Shown: positions 9,512 to 18,099 of the stretch, in pieces
Layout: each line of letters begins with the position of its first letter
How positions within the stretch are numbered: the stretch's first letter is position 1
Assembly (NCBI GenBank): GCA_017622815.1
Contig: JAGAQH010000029.1
Coordinates: 1-64,000 of the forward strand
DNA length: 64,000 bases
Direction of reading: 5' to 3'
From: Bacteroidaceae bacterium
Lineage (GTDB): Bacteria > Bacteroidota > Bacteroidia > Bacteroidales > Bacteroidaceae
Notes under the pieces: generated by a model
What the model was told of the DNA's origin: nothing
Database searches by the model: none
The model's input: only the letters and a program-made list of their open reading frames with translations
Made by a program: the position numbers and the translations under genes

Positions 9512-9934
9512 ATGAAGACATATGACTATTTATTGAGCTATGGTGTTAAACCGTCTGTCCAACGTATAGCCATTATGGATTATTTGTTGGAGCATCGTAC
9601 ACATCCTTCCATAGAAGAAATTTATCTGGCCTTGTGCGATGATATTCCTACACTTTCTAAAACCACCGTTTATAATACATTGAAGTTGTTTGTAGAACAT
9701 GGTGCTGCACAGATGCTCACTATTGACGAACGGAATGTAAATTACGATGGCGATGTAAGTCTTCATGCACATTTCCTTTGTAAGAAATGCAATAAGATTT
9801 ATGATTTGCCTGCTGCTCATGAGGAAGATCGTATGGAGCAATTCAATATGAATGGATTTGCCGTACAAGAAATTCATCAGTATTATAAAGGAATATGTCC
9901 AATGTGTGCAGCTTCAAAAGAAGAATTGTCGTAA
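9512..9934 (+). CDS. Fur-family metalloregulator, PerR-like
   Basis: DNA-binding metal-dependent repressor of the Fur superfamily, 140 residues. The winged-helix half covers about 1-80, with recognition region TLSKTTVYNTLKLFVEHG. The dimerization half contains the structural zinc site: CKKCNKIYD plus CPMC near the C terminus. HAHFLCKKC fits the regulatory metal site. The gene directly downstream is rubrerythrin, a peroxide-reducing protein, so a PerR role (peroxide sensing) is the best guess over Fur or Zur. That subtype is inferred from context only. Confidence 0.9.
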   Translation: MKTYDYLLSYGVKPSVQRIAIMDYLLEHRTHPSIEEIYLALCDDIPTLSKTTVYNTLKLFVEHGAAQMLTIDERNVNYDGDVSLHAHFLCKKCNKIYDLPAAHEEDRMEQFNMNGFAVQEIHQYYKGICPMCAASKEELS

Positions 9935-9982
9935 AACGAATAAAATATAATTTCTAACTAATAACTATTAAAGATTAAGATT

Positions 9983-10537
9983 ATGGCTAAAAAGTTTATT
10001 TGTACAGTTTGTGGTTACATTCATGAAGGTGATGCAGCTCCTGAAAAGTGTCCGTTGTGTAAGGTTCCTGCCAGCAAGTTCAAGGAAATGGAAGAAACAG
10101 AAGGCGGTTTGCAATTTGCTGATGAACACGTAATTGGTGTTGCCAAGGGTTGTGATGATGAAATGATCAAGGATTTGAACAACCACTTTATGGGTGAATG
10201 TACAGAAGTAGGTATGTATCTGGCTATGAGTCGTCAGGCCGATCGTGAAGGTTATCCTGAAATAGCTGAAGCATTCAAGCGTTATGCTTGGGAAGAAGCA
10301 GAACATGCTGCTAAGTTTGCTGAACTTTTAGGTGACGTAGTTTGGGATACCAAGACTAATGTTGAAAAGCGTATGAATGCTGAATGTGGTGCATGCGAAG
10401 ACAAGAAACGTATTGCTACTCGCGCTAAGCAACTGAACTTGGACGCTATTCATGACACTGTTCATGAAATGGCTAAGGACGAAGCCCGTCATGGTAAGGG
10501 ATTCGAAGGCTTGTACAACCGTTATTTCAAGAAATAA
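9983..10537 (+). CDS. rbr: Reverse-type rubrerythrin
   Basis: Non-heme diiron peroxidase that reduces hydrogen peroxide in the cytoplasm of anaerobes. The 184-residue protein starts with a rubredoxin-like iron site ([12 protein letters not shown] and KCPLCK, residues about 5-35), followed by a four-helix ferritin-like domain with [27 protein letters not shown] and [13 protein letters not shown] supplying diiron ligands. Rubredoxin placed N-terminally defines the reverse domain order. It follows the PerR-like gene by 48 bases, and both probably belong to one oxidative-stress unit. Confidence 0.95.
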   Translation: MAKKFICTVCGYIHEGDAAPEKCPLCKVPASKFKEMEETEGGLQFADEHVIGVAKGCDDEMIKDLNNHFMGECTEVGMYLAMSRQADREGYPEIAEAFKRYAWEEAEHAAKFAELLGDVVWDTKTNVEKRMNAECGACEDKKRIATRAKQLNLDAIHDTVHEMAKDEARHGKGFEGLYNRYFKK

Positions 10538-10559
10538 TAAGTATATAAGTACATATGAT

Positions 10560-10596
10560 AAAGGGGCATGATTCGAATTATGCCCCTTTATTTTGT
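10560..10596 (+). terminator. Terminator after rubrerythrin
   Basis: Near-perfect palindrome, AAAGGGGCAT paired with ATGCCCCTTT around a central ATTCGAAT (10560-10589), followed by ATTTTGTTTT. Confidence 0.85.
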
Positions 10597-10606
10597 TTTG
10601 GAAAAA

Positions 10607-10663
10607 CATCGTGTTCCGTACTATAAACCATCGTTTTCTTACTGATAAAACGTCGTTTTTTTA
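10607..10663. repeat. 22-bp-period tandem repeat (CATCGTTTTCTT family), about 2.6 copies
   Basis: Units start at 10607, 10629 and 10651 (the last partial), each built on CRTCGTTTTC followed by an A-rich tail. The same family with the same 22-base period recurs at 20039-20126. It starts right after a terminator and its last bases overlap the 3' end of the next, convergent gene. Confidence 0.75.
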
Positions 10664-11104
10664 TTCGTTGCTCAACAATACTTCTTTGATGGCCCGACGA
10701 AAGGTGTTCTTATCTGCAGCACCAATAATTACTTGCGGCTGACCTTTTTGAGGAATAAATACAATGGTAGGCATGGATTGAATACCCATGGCAGCTGCCA
10801 ATTCCTTTTCTTTATCTACATCCACTTTATATACATATATACTGTCCTTATATTCTTTGGCCAATTCTTTCAATGAAGGGGCTATCATTCTACAAGGAGC
10901 ACACCAGGTGGCATAGAAATCGATGATGCACGGTTTATCACCCTTGTACTTCCATTCTTGTGCATCGTTGTTCTTATAATCGAATACACGAGTTCGGAAC
11001 ATCAATTCGTCCATAACAATGACAGGCTCTTCTTGCTTGTTTTCTTGTGCAAAAAGAGGGAAGGCGAGGAGGGTGGTCAGTAATATGACTATTGTTCTTT
11101 TCAT
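10661..11104 (-). CDS. Exported thioredoxin-fold protein
   Basis: Thioredoxin-like oxidoreductase of 147 residues with an N-terminal signal peptide (MKRTIVILLTTLLAFPLFAQ). The active-site motif is WCAPC in IDFYATWCAPCRMIAPSL, and the cis-proline is in QSMPTIVFI. It should act on disulfides outside the cytoplasm. I start it at the ATG 11102-11104, directly after the upstream trxA stop (two-base gap); the longer frame runs into trxA and lacks a signal sequence at its start. It forms a two-gene operon with trxA. Confidence 0.9.
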   Translation of the reverse strand: MKRTIVILLTTLLAFPLFAQENKQEEPVIVMDELMFRTRVFDYKNNDAQEWKYKGDKPCIIDFYATWCAPCRMIAPSLKELAKEYKDSIYVYKVDVDKEKELAAAMGIQSMPTIVFIPQKGQPQVIIGAADKNTFRRAIKEVLLSNE

Positions 11105-11106
11105 GA

Positions 11107-11406
11107 TTATTTGAATTGTTGCAATAGCTGTGTGAGTTGGTTGGTGCGCATTACACCGCTTTGTCTCCATAGCATCTTGCCGTTCTTGAATACCATTAAT
11201 GTGGGCACCGACTGAATTTGGAAGCTGTTTGCTAACGATTCATGCTTGTCAACATCGATGGTAACTATCTGTATTGAATCGCCCATTATTTTCTTTACTT
11301 CTTCGAGTATGGGTTTCATCATTTTGCATGGGCCGCACCATTCGGCATAGAAATCCACTAACACTGGGTGTGGTGAATTGATTGTTTCATTAAAATTGTC
11401 CTTCAT
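11107..11406 (-). CDS. trxA: Thioredoxin (TrxA-like)
   Basis: Cytoplasmic dithiol-disulfide oxidoreductase of 99 residues. It has the classic WCGPC active site in VDFYAEWCGPCKMMKPIL, the TIDVDKHE strand and cis-proline QSVPTLMVFKNG. The ATG at 11404-11406 is preferred because AAGGA lies just before it; an in-frame ATG seven codons earlier (11427) is the alternative. It is followed by the exported thioredoxin in the same operon. Confidence 0.93.
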   Translation of the reverse strand: MKDNFNETINSPHPVLVDFYAEWCGPCKMMKPILEEVKKIMGDSIQIVTIDVDKHESLANSFQIQSVPTLMVFKNGKMLWRQSGVMRTNQLTQLLQQFK

Positions 11407-11476
11407 AATCCTTGGGTTTGTTTTCATTCATAACACGGGATAGATGGATTTTGTTTTAGTGTCGTGTGGAGATAAA

Positions 11477-11508
11477 ATAAGTGCCATGCTTTTCAGTATG
11501 GCACTTAC
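11477..11508 (-). terminator. Terminator downstream of ompH
   Basis: Stem AAGTGCCAT / ATGGCACTT (11479-11506) around a 10-base loop. On the minus strand it is followed by ATTTTATC, 20 bases after the ompH stop. Confidence 0.8.
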
Positions 11509-11529
11509 TTGTTTTGTATTAGGATGATA

Positions 11530-12132
11530 TTACTTTACAGACGGAGTATAGCGCTTGTTCAAGCCTTCAACGATTTCGTCTGTAATGTTATATGCAGGGT
11601 TGCCATACAACAGATTGTCAAAACCAGAGTTGCTGATAATCAAGTCATATCCCTTGTCCTTGTTATAGATTTGAAGGAATGAGTTGATGGAGTCGCGCAA
11701 CTGAAGGATGTTCTTTTGGTTTTCAGCAGCCAATTCTCCTGAAAGTTTCTGTTGCAGGTCTTGCAAATCTTGCATTTGCTTCTGAATACGTTGATATTCT
11801 TGTTGAGCGCGTTCAGGGCTTGCGAAACCATTGTTTTCATACTTGCGTTGGAATTCTTGTTGCTCTTTTTCCAACTTCTTGCCCTTTTCGTTCAATGTTG
11901 TGCGGATGTTTTCTTCCTTCTTTATAATCTGTTCGTTCAGGTCGTTTGAAAAGTTGTACTTGGTAAGCAACGAATCAATTTCCACGAATGCAATCTTCAT
12001 ACCAGAAGAACCGTTTGCGTTAGCGGCAGGAGCCGACTGAACAGCTGCATTGTTATTGTTTGCGCATTGTGTAAAACCGAATACAATAGCCAATGCCATT
12101 AATCCATTAAGGATAAAATTTGTTTTTTTCAT
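11530..12132 (-). CDS. OmpH/Skp-family periplasmic chaperone (lipoprotein)
   Basis: Member of the OmpH/Skp family, trimeric tentacle-shaped chaperones that hold unfolded outer-membrane proteins in the periplasm. It is 200 residues. The N terminus is a lipoprotein signal with the cysteine in FTQCANNN (residue 23). The opening strand MKIAFVEIDSLLTKYNF is typical, then about 90 residues of charged, Gln- and Glu-rich coiled coil form the helical arms, and the C terminus ends GYDLIISNSGFDNLLYGNPAYNIT before the last helix. Lipidation would tether it to a membrane, unlike E. coli Skp. It is probably cotranscribed with the small membrane protein upstream. Confidence 0.88.
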   Translation of the reverse strand: MKKTNFILNGLMALAIVFGFTQCANNNNAAVQSAPAANANGSSGMKIAFVEIDSLLTKYNFSNDLNEQIIKKEENIRTTLNEKGKKLEKEQQEFQRKYENNGFASPERAQQEYQRIQKQMQDLQDLQQKLSGELAAENQKNILQLRDSINSFLQIYNKDKGYDLIISNSGFDNLLYGNPAYNITDEIVEGLNKRYTPSVK

Positions 12133-12154
12133 AATTTGTATGTTATTACTTTTG

Positions 12155-12382
12155 TTAATTATTTGCTGTATTATCTTGTTTTTCTCTTTCGGCTATGCGA
12201 TGAGGATTTTCTTTTCGTGCTTCCCGGTCTTGCGATTGTACACATCCTATTCCTCTCTTACGCATTTCTTTGTTGCCGCTTACGTGTGTATTGGGAAATT
12301 TCCTTTTGAAAAGGATGCCTATGCACAATAAAACCATGCAAATTGCAACAATTATTGCCGTTAAGTAGATAGTTTCAAGCAT
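12155..12382 (-). CDS. Small single-pass membrane protein, Bacteroidales-conserved type
   Basis: Seventy-five residues from the ATG at 12380-12382. One hydrophobic helix (about 4-23, IYLTAIIVAICMVLLCIGIL) is followed by a basic cytoplasmic tail with FPNTHVSGNKEMRKRGIGC, a stretch I recognise from small conserved membrane proteins of Bacteroidales, and then a charged C terminus. Function unknown. It ends 22 bases before ompH on the same strand. Confidence 0.75.
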   Translation of the reverse strand: MLETIYLTAIIVAICMVLLCIGILFKRKFPNTHVSGNKEMRKRGIGCVQSQDREARKENPHRIAEREKQDNTANN

Positions 12383-12484
12383 TCTTATTAAATTTGTGGT
12401 GCAAATATAGAGTATTTTTTGCATACTACAACAAGTAAATAACTAAAAACGTCTTTACGTTTTATAAAAATGTTAATTAATTAT

Positions 12485-13939
12485 ATGGAAAACATCAATT
12501 TGAATCCTGCATCGGTATTTCATTATTTTGCAGAAGTGTGTAAAGTGCCCCGCCCTTCGAAGAAAGAAGAGAAAATCATTGCTTATCTCTTAGCGTTTGC
12601 CAAACAACATCAGTTGGAAGTAAAAACAGATAAAGCCGGTAATGTGTTGATTAAAAAACCGGCTACACCGGGTAAGGAAAATCTGAAAACAGTTATTCTT
12701 CAATCGCATATTGATATGGTATGCGAAAAGAATAGTGATGTAGAACATGATTTCATGAACGACCCGATAGAAACTTACATCGATGGCGATTGGCTTAAAG
12801 CTAAAGGAACTACGTTGGGTGCAGATAATGGCATAGGTATAGCCACACAGTTGGCTGTATTGGCTTCTGATGATATTGAACATGGTCCTATCGAGTGCTT
12901 GTTTACCGTAGACGAAGAAACTGGTCTTACAGGTGCTTTTGCTTTGGAAGAAGGATTTATGGATGGTGATATTCTTATCAACCTTGATTCGGAAGACGAA
13001 GGCGAACTCTTTATTGGTTGTGCCGGTGGTGCTAATACTACTGCCGAATTTGCATATCAACTGATAGATGCTCCACAGAATTATTTCTATTTTAGTGTAA
13101 CGATTAAAGGTCTTACCGGTGGTCATTCCGGTGATGACATTAACAAGAACAGAGCCAATGCCAATAAATTACTTAATCGTTTCTTGAGCCAATTGGCATC
13201 CAAGTATGACCTGTACTTGTGCCAGATTGATGGAGGAAACTTGCATAATGCCATTCCGCGTGAGGCTCATGCTATCTGTGCCGTGCCCATGAAACATAAG
13301 GAAGATGTACGTATTGATATGAACATCTATACTGCTGAGATAGAAAATGAATTCAGCGTGACTGAGCCTAATTTGCGTACTGAATTGTCGTCAGAATCTC
13401 CTTGTTCTCAAGCAATTGATAGAGAAACAGTAAAGAATTTGTTGAAGTCCGTTTATGCTGTTCATAATGGTGTCTATGCATGGAGTCAGGATATTGAAGG
13501 CTTGGTTGAGACATCCTCCAATTTGGCGTCAATAAAGATGGTGGATAATAAAATCAAGATAGTAACCAGTCAACGTAGCTCTATTCTTTCGTCACGTCAA
13601 GACATGTCAGAAATGATACGTTCGGCATTCGAGTTGGGCGGAGCCGTTGTTACCACCGGCGATGGATATCCCGGTTGGAAACCCAATCCATCATCACCGA
13701 TTCTTAAAGTATCTATTGAAAGTTATCAACGTTTGTTTGGGGTAGAGCCTAAGGTAAAGGCCATTCATGCAGGATTGGAATGCGGACTTTTCCTTGAAAA
13801 GTATCCTCATTTGGATATGTTCTCTACAGGCCCAACCTTGCGTGGTGTTCACTCTCCAGATGAACGTATGCTGATACCTACCGTAGATAAGTTCTGGAAA
13901 CATTTGCTTGATGTTTTGGTTAATGTGCCAACCAAGTAA
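12485..13939 (+). CDS. pepD: Aminoacyl-histidine dipeptidase (PepD)
   Basis: Cytosolic zinc dipeptidase of the M20 family, which cleaves Xaa-His and other dipeptides. It has 484 residues. Metal and catalytic motifs visible: LQSHIDMVCEKN, GADNGIGIATQLAVL, the DEETGLTGA motif, LDSEDEGELFIGCAGG, GGHSGDDINKNRANA in the lid domain, and HAGLECGLF near the C terminus. The ATG at 12485 (MENINLNPASVFHYF) is favoured over one five codons upstream. It overlaps the next gene's start by 17 bases. Confidence 0.95.
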   Translation: MENINLNPASVFHYFAEVCKVPRPSKKEEKIIAYLLAFAKQHQLEVKTDKAGNVLIKKPATPGKENLKTVILQSHIDMVCEKNSDVEHDFMNDPIETYIDGDWLKAKGTTLGADNGIGIATQLAVLASDDIEHGPIECLFTVDEETGLTGAFALEEGFMDGDILINLDSEDEGELFIGCAGGANTTAEFAYQLIDAPQNYFYFSVTIKGLTGGHSGDDINKNRANANKLLNRFLSQLASKYDLYLCQIDGGNLHNAIPREAHAICAVPMKHKEDVRIDMNIYTAEIENEFSVTEPNLRTELSSESPCSQAIDRETVKNLLKSVYAVHNGVYAWSQDIEGLVETSSNLASIKMVDNKIKIVTSQRSSILSSRQDMSEMIRSAFELGGAVVTTGDGYPGWKPNPSSPILKVSIESYQRLFGVEPKVKAIHAGLECGLFLEKYPHLDMFSTGPTLRGVHSPDERMLIPTVDKFWKHLLDVLVNVPTK

Positions 13940-14933
13940 AATCATAATTCTGTTGCTCTTGTGCCTATGGTCTTCTACGACATGGGCACAAGAGTCTTTT
14001 CGGGTAATGTTCTATAATGTAGAAAACCTTTTTGATACGAAGGATGATACATTAAAGAATGATCATGAATTCCTACCCGAAGCTACCAGAAAATGGAATT
14101 ATTTCCGATATAAGGATAAAATCAATAAGATAGCCCGTGTTATCATTTCTACCTCGAAAGATAATATTCCCGATTTGGTGGGCCTGTGCGAAGTGGAGAA
14201 CGATAGTTGTTTACTTGATTTGATAAAGTATTCTCCTTTACGCGAAGCCGGATACAGATATGTAATGACCCATTCGCCCGATGAAAGAGGGATTGATGTT
14301 GCATTGTTGTATCAACGAGGAACCTTCAAATTGCTTGAAAAGCAGATAATTCCTGTTCCTTTAGAGAGACTAAGAAAATCTCCAACCAGAGATATACTCC
14401 ATGTAGCCGGTCAAGTTATATCAGGCGATACTCTTGATGTTTTTGTTTGCCATATGCCCTCCCGTTCAGAAGGCGAGAAAAGGACAGAACCCTATCGATT
14501 GTTCGCTTCACACATCCTTAAATCATCTGTCGATTCGTTGATGAAAATTCGTCAACATCCCTATCTTTTAGTGATGGGCGATTTTAATGATCCCCCCCAT
14601 AAACCTTCCGTTTCACAATTGAATGACGTTGGATTGATAAATATGATGGATGATAAGTCGGGCGGTACCTATCAATATCGAGGTAAATGGGAAATTCTCG
14701 ATCAGTTTTTAGTATCAGAGAGCTTATTGAATAATAACGGACGAATACATACCGTCAAAGACCAATCATTCATCATTCGATATCCATTTCTATTGGAGGA
14801 AGACGATAAGTATGGTGGCGAAAAGCCATACCGCACATATCATGGAATGAAATACCAAGGTGGGTATAGCGATCATCTGCCTATTGCTATTGATTTGATT
14901 ATTCGTGATGATAAGGATTATTACTCAGAATAG
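13923..14933 (+). CDS. Secreted endonuclease/exonuclease/phosphatase-fold protein
   Basis: Member of the Mg-dependent EEP superfamily (DNase I, sphingomyelinase, inositol phosphatase folds), 336 residues. A signal peptide (MCQPSKIIILLLLCLWSSTTWAQ) directs export. Fold motifs: FYNVENLFDT (metal Asn), LCEVENDSC (metal Glu), MTHSPDERGIDVALLY (catalytic region), LVMGDFNDPP (Asp/Asn pair) and GYSDHLPIAI (terminal Asp-His). Substrate is not predictable. The start inside the pepD 3' end gives a clean signal peptide. Its 3' end overlaps the convergent rlmH by 35 bases. Confidence 0.9.
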   Translation: MCQPSKIIILLLLCLWSSTTWAQESFRVMFYNVENLFDTKDDTLKNDHEFLPEATRKWNYFRYKDKINKIARVIISTSKDNIPDLVGLCEVENDSCLLDLIKYSPLREAGYRYVMTHSPDERGIDVALLYQRGTFKLLEKQIIPVPLERLRKSPTRDILHVAGQVISGDTLDVFVCHMPSRSEGEKRTEPYRLFASHILKSSVDSLMKIRQHPYLLVMGDFNDPPHKPSVSQLNDVGLINMMDDKSGGTYQYRGKWEILDQFLVSESLLNNNGRIHTVKDQSFIIRYPFLLEEDDKYGGEKPYRTYHGMKYQGGYSDHLPIAIDLIIRDDKDYYSE

Positions 14934-15372
14934 TCATCGCTCTATATAGTTGTTCAACGAATATCAACCGTATCATTTGATGGGAAAACGTCATTTTCGA
15001 TAAGGATAACTTCTCTTGTGCTATATCGTATATCTTGGGTGAGAATCCGTAGGGGCCACCTATTATAAATACTAATCGTTTGTTTACAGTATGCATTTTC
15101 CGTTCTACCCAATCGGCAAATTCAATGGAACGGAACTCTTTTCCATGCTCATCCAGTAGCACTACTACATCACCGGGTTGAATGGTTTTAAGAATCATTT
15201 CCGCTTCTTTTTCTTTTTGTTGCTCCATACTTAGGCTTTTGGTATTTTTCAATTCAGGAATCACTTCCATATCGAATGATATAAAGTGTTTGGTACGAGC
15301 TATATAATCATCAATAGCAGTGATGTAATGCTTCTCTACGGTTTTGCCAACAACTAATAATACGAATTTCAT
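14899..15372 (-). CDS. rlmH: 23S rRNA pseudouridine-1915 N3-methyltransferase (RlmH)
   Basis: SPOUT methyltransferase that modifies pseudouridine 1915 in helix 69 of 23S rRNA, 157 residues (family norm about 155). Motifs: LLVVGKT at the start, the trefoil-knot SAM site LDEHGKEFRSIEFADW and FIIGGPYGFSP, then the C-terminal LSLSKMTFSHQMIRLIFVEQLYRA. It is convergent with the upstream endonuclease-fold gene and divergent from nadC. Confidence 0.97.
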   Translation of the reverse strand: MKFVLLVVGKTVEKHYITAIDDYIARTKHFISFDMEVIPELKNTKSLSMEQQKEKEAEMILKTIQPGDVVVLLDEHGKEFRSIEFADWVERKMHTVNKRLVFIIGGPYGFSPKIYDIAQEKLSLSKMTFSHQMIRLIFVEQLYRAMTILSNNPYHHE

Positions 15373-15391
15373 AACCTTGTCATTGATTTTC

Positions 15392-15422
15392 TTTGCAAAA
15401 ATACAGAAAAAAACTACCTTTG
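15392..15422 (+). promoter_or_regulatory. Promoter for nadC
   Basis: TTTG at 15392-15395 and TACCTTTG at 15415-15422, separated by 19 bases, 28 bases before the nadC ATG. Confidence 0.65.
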
Positions 15423-15450
15423 CCTATCTAAAATATAAAAAACGACGATT

Positions 15451-16302
15451 ATGGATGAAAAGATTGTAAAAGAATTGATTGATAGATTGATTGATTTGTC
15501 TTTTGCCGAAGATATAGGCGATGGTGACCATACTACCTTGTCGAGCATACCGGCCGATGCTATGGGTAAAAGCAAACTACTCATCAAGGAAGAAGGAATA
15601 TTGGCAGGTATCGAGATTGCCAAAATGGTTTTCCATCGATTTGACCCAACAATGAAGGTGGAAGTATTTATTGAAGATGGTACACATGTGGTGCCAGGTG
15701 ATGTGGCGATGGTTGTTGAGGGTAAGATTCAGTCTTTGTTACAAACAGAACGTCTGATGCTCAACATTATGCAACGTATGAGTGGTATTGCAACCATGAC
15801 CAGCCGATATGTGAAGAAGTTGGAAGGAACCCACACTCGTGTTCTTGATACCCGTAAGACAACTCCAGGTATGCGTATCCTTGAAAAGATGGCGGTTAAG
15901 ATCGGAGGAGGAGAGAATCATCGCATCGGTTTGTTTGACATGATCCTTTTGAAGGATAACCATGTGGATTTCTCAGGTGGTATTCATAATGCCGTAACCC
16001 GTGCTAAAGAATATTGCAAAGCAAAGGGAAAGAATCTGAAGATTGAATTGGAAGTTCGCAACTTTGACGAATTGCAACAGGCGCTAAACGAAGGTGTTGA
16101 TCGTATTATGTTCGACAATTTTACACCCGAAGATACCAAAAAGGCTGTCGAAATTGTTGCAGGCCGTTGTGAAACGGAATCTTCTGGTGGTATTACATAC
16201 GAAACCATGTTACCCTATGCACAAGCCGGTGTAGACTTCATTTCATTCGGAGCCCTTACTCATTCTGTAAAAGGCTTGGATATGAGTTTCAAGGCGTGTT
16301 AA
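15451..16302 (+). CDS. nadC: Nicotinate-nucleotide pyrophosphorylase, carboxylating (NadC)
   Basis: Quinolinate phosphoribosyltransferase: makes nicotinate mononucleotide from quinolinate and PRPP in de novo NAD synthesis. It has 283 residues. Motifs: EDIGDGDHTTLSSIP, QTERLMLNIMQRMSGIATMT, LDTRKTTPGMRILEKMAV, GGGENHRIGLFDMILLKDNH, and the phosphate-binding SSGGITYETMLPYAQAGVDFISFGALTHS. Together with nadE in this arm it covers two steps of NAD synthesis, though not in one operon. Confidence 0.97.
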   Translation: MDEKIVKELIDRLIDLSFAEDIGDGDHTTLSSIPADAMGKSKLLIKEEGILAGIEIAKMVFHRFDPTMKVEVFIEDGTHVVPGDVAMVVEGKIQSLLQTERLMLNIMQRMSGIATMTSRYVKKLEGTHTRVLDTRKTTPGMRILEKMAVKIGGGENHRIGLFDMILLKDNHVDFSGGIHNAVTRAKEYCKAKGKNLKIELEVRNFDELQQALNEGVDRIMFDNFTPEDTKKAVEIVAGRCETESSGGITYETMLPYAQAGVDFISFGALTHSVKGLDMSFKAC

Positions 16303-16337
16303 TTCTTAAACAATTGATTTTATAAGACAAAAGAAAG

Positions 16338-16928
16338 ATGAAAAAAATTATTTGTATCCTTACATTACTTTGTGCAATATCGGTGAATGTTGATGCCCAA
16401 GATTTGAAATCCATCTTATCAGGGATTGCTCAAAAAGTTGTAGGTGATAAAACCACTACTGCTGCTTCTATTGTTGGCACATGGAAATATGTTGGCCCGG
16501 ATTGTCAATTTAAAAGTGATAACTTATTGGCGAATGCCGGTGGGGAAGTTGCTTCGGCAAAAGTAGAAGAGAAATTGAAGAGTGTACTTGAAAAGGTAGG
16601 TATTAATACCATTGTCTATACATTTAACGAAGATGGTACTTTTTCCTATAAAATAAAAGGTAAGACAACAAGTGGAACTTATGTTTTCGACACCGAAGCA
16701 AAGACTATTACCATTAAAACAGGTAAGTTAGGTATATCCACTACTGCGTATGTGGTTACTTTGGGAAGCAACATGAGTTTTGTTTACGATGCTGATAAGC
16801 TGATGTCCGTACTGAAAACAATATCAAGTGCGGTGTCTAAAGTAAATTCTACAGCATCTACTATCAATAGTCTTGCTTCTTCGTTTGATGGTATGAAGTT
16901 AGGTTTTGAATTACAGAAACAACAATAA
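16338..16928 (+). CDS. DUF4923-like exported lipocalin-type protein
   Basis: Exported protein of 196 residues with signal peptide MKKIICILTLLCAISVNVDAQ. The body contains SIVGTWKYVGPDCQFKS and a run of short beta strands (YTFNEDGTFSYKIKGKTTSG, TITIKTG), a pattern of lipocalin-like DUF4923 proteins common in Bacteroidales. A conserved helix follows, rich in Ser and Val. No ligand or activity is known to me. It lies 35 bases after nadC and may be cotranscribed with it. The family label comes from the GTWKY-type opening and is moderately sure. Confidence 0.7.
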   Translation: MKKIICILTLLCAISVNVDAQDLKSILSGIAQKVVGDKTTTAASIVGTWKYVGPDCQFKSDNLLANAGGEVASAKVEEKLKSVLEKVGINTIVYTFNEDGTFSYKIKGKTTSGTYVFDTEAKTITIKTGKLGISTTAYVVTLGSNMSFVYDADKLMSVLKTISSAVSKVNSTASTINSLASSFDGMKLGFELQKQQ

Positions 16929-16942
16929 TTAATTGGTATAAA

Positions 16943-16981
16943 AAGAAAGGTGGATGCAAACATACATCCACCTTTCTTTTT
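16943..16981. terminator. Bidirectional terminator between the DUF4923-like gene and recA
   Basis: Stem AAGAAAGGTGGATG paired with CATCCACCTTTCTT around a seven-base loop, with A/T runs on both sides. It serves the convergent gene at 16338 and recA. Confidence 0.88.
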
Positions 16982-17001
16982 ATATTCAATTCAAATTATG
17001 A

Positions 17002-18036
17002 TTATTCTTTTTCTTTCATGGCTTGAGAAATCAGTGCTTCCAATTCTTCGGCCAATTCAGGATTGTCTTGAATCATTTGTTTGGCGGCATCTCTACCTTG
17101 TCCCAATTTCGTATCATTGTAACTATACCACGAACCGCTTTTCTTGATAATACCATATTGGGTTCCCAAGTCAATGATTTCACCCGAACGAGAAATACCT
17201 TCACCGAACATGATGTCGAATTCTGCACGACGGAATGGAGGTGCAACCTTGTTCTTTACAATCTTTACTTTGGTTTGCTTGCCTAATACTACATCGCCAT
17301 CCTTGATAGGTTGTCCCGGACGGATGTCAATTCGTACAGTTGCATAGAACTTTAGTGCATTACCACCTGTTGTAGTTTCAGGATTACCAAACATTACACC
17401 AATCTTTTCTCTTAACTGATTGATGAAGATACATGTGGTATTTGTCTTGCTGATTGCAGAAGTAAGTTTACGCAAGGCTTGTGACATCAAGCGTGCTTGT
17501 AGACCTACCTTGTTTTCTCCCATATCACCTTCTATTTCAGCTTTAGGGGTAAGGGCAGCAACAGAGTCGATGACAATGATGTCGATTGCCGATGAACGGA
17601 TGAGTTGTTCGGCTATCTCAAGAGCTTCTTCACCGTTGTTGGGTTGCGATATCCAAAGATTGTCAACGTCTACACCTAATTTAGAGGCGTAGAATCTATC
17701 GAATGCATGTTCAGCATCGATGATAGCAGCAATACCTCCTGCCTTTTGTGCTTCAGCTATCGCATGGATAGCCAATGTTGTTTTACCTGATGATTCAGGG
17801 CCATAGATTTCGATAATTCTACCTTTGGGATAACCACCAACACCTAATGCGGCATTCAGAGTAACCGAGCCGGTGGGAATCACTTCAACATCTTGGATGT
17901 TGTCATCACCCAACTTCATGATAGAACCTTTGCCGAACGATTTTTCAATCTTGTCCATCGCGGCTTGTAAAGCTTTGAGCTTTTCATTATTGCCTGCACC
18001 TGGAGTCAATTCCTGTTCATTTTCTTTTTTAGCCAT
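17002..18036 (-). CDS. recA: Recombinase A, copy 1 (AT-rich arm)
   Basis: RecA strand-exchange ATPase and SOS coprotease, 344 residues. Walker [10 protein letters not shown], the IDAEHAFD motif, Walker [16 protein letters not shown], loop L1 [21 protein letters not shown], and loop L2 [17 protein letters not shown] are all intact. A second complete recA lies at 41661-42689, clearly homologous but different in sequence and codon use. RecA is single-copy in Bacteroidales as far as I know, so the duplicate matters for how the window is read (see findings). Confidence 0.98.
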   Translation of the reverse strand: MAKKENEQELTPGAGNNEKLKALQAAMDKIEKSFGKGSIMKLGDDNIQDVEVIPTGSVTLNAALGVGGYPKGRIIEIYGPESSGKTTLAIHAIAEAQKAGGIAAIIDAEHAFDRFYASKLGVDVDNLWISQPNNGEEALEIAEQLIRSSAIDIIVIDSVAALTPKAEIEGDMGENKVGLQARLMSQALRKLTSAISKTNTTCIFINQLREKIGVMFGNPETTTGGNALKFYATVRIDIRPGQPIKDGDVVLGKQTKVKIVKNKVAPPFRRAEFDIMFGEGISRSGEIIDLGTQYGIIKKSGSWYSYNDTKLGQGRDAAKQMIQDNPELAEELEALISQAMKEKE

Positions 18037-18099
18037 ATGATTTATATTTTAGAATCTATAATAGGATTATTCGACAAAGATAATGAATTATTTTTTGTA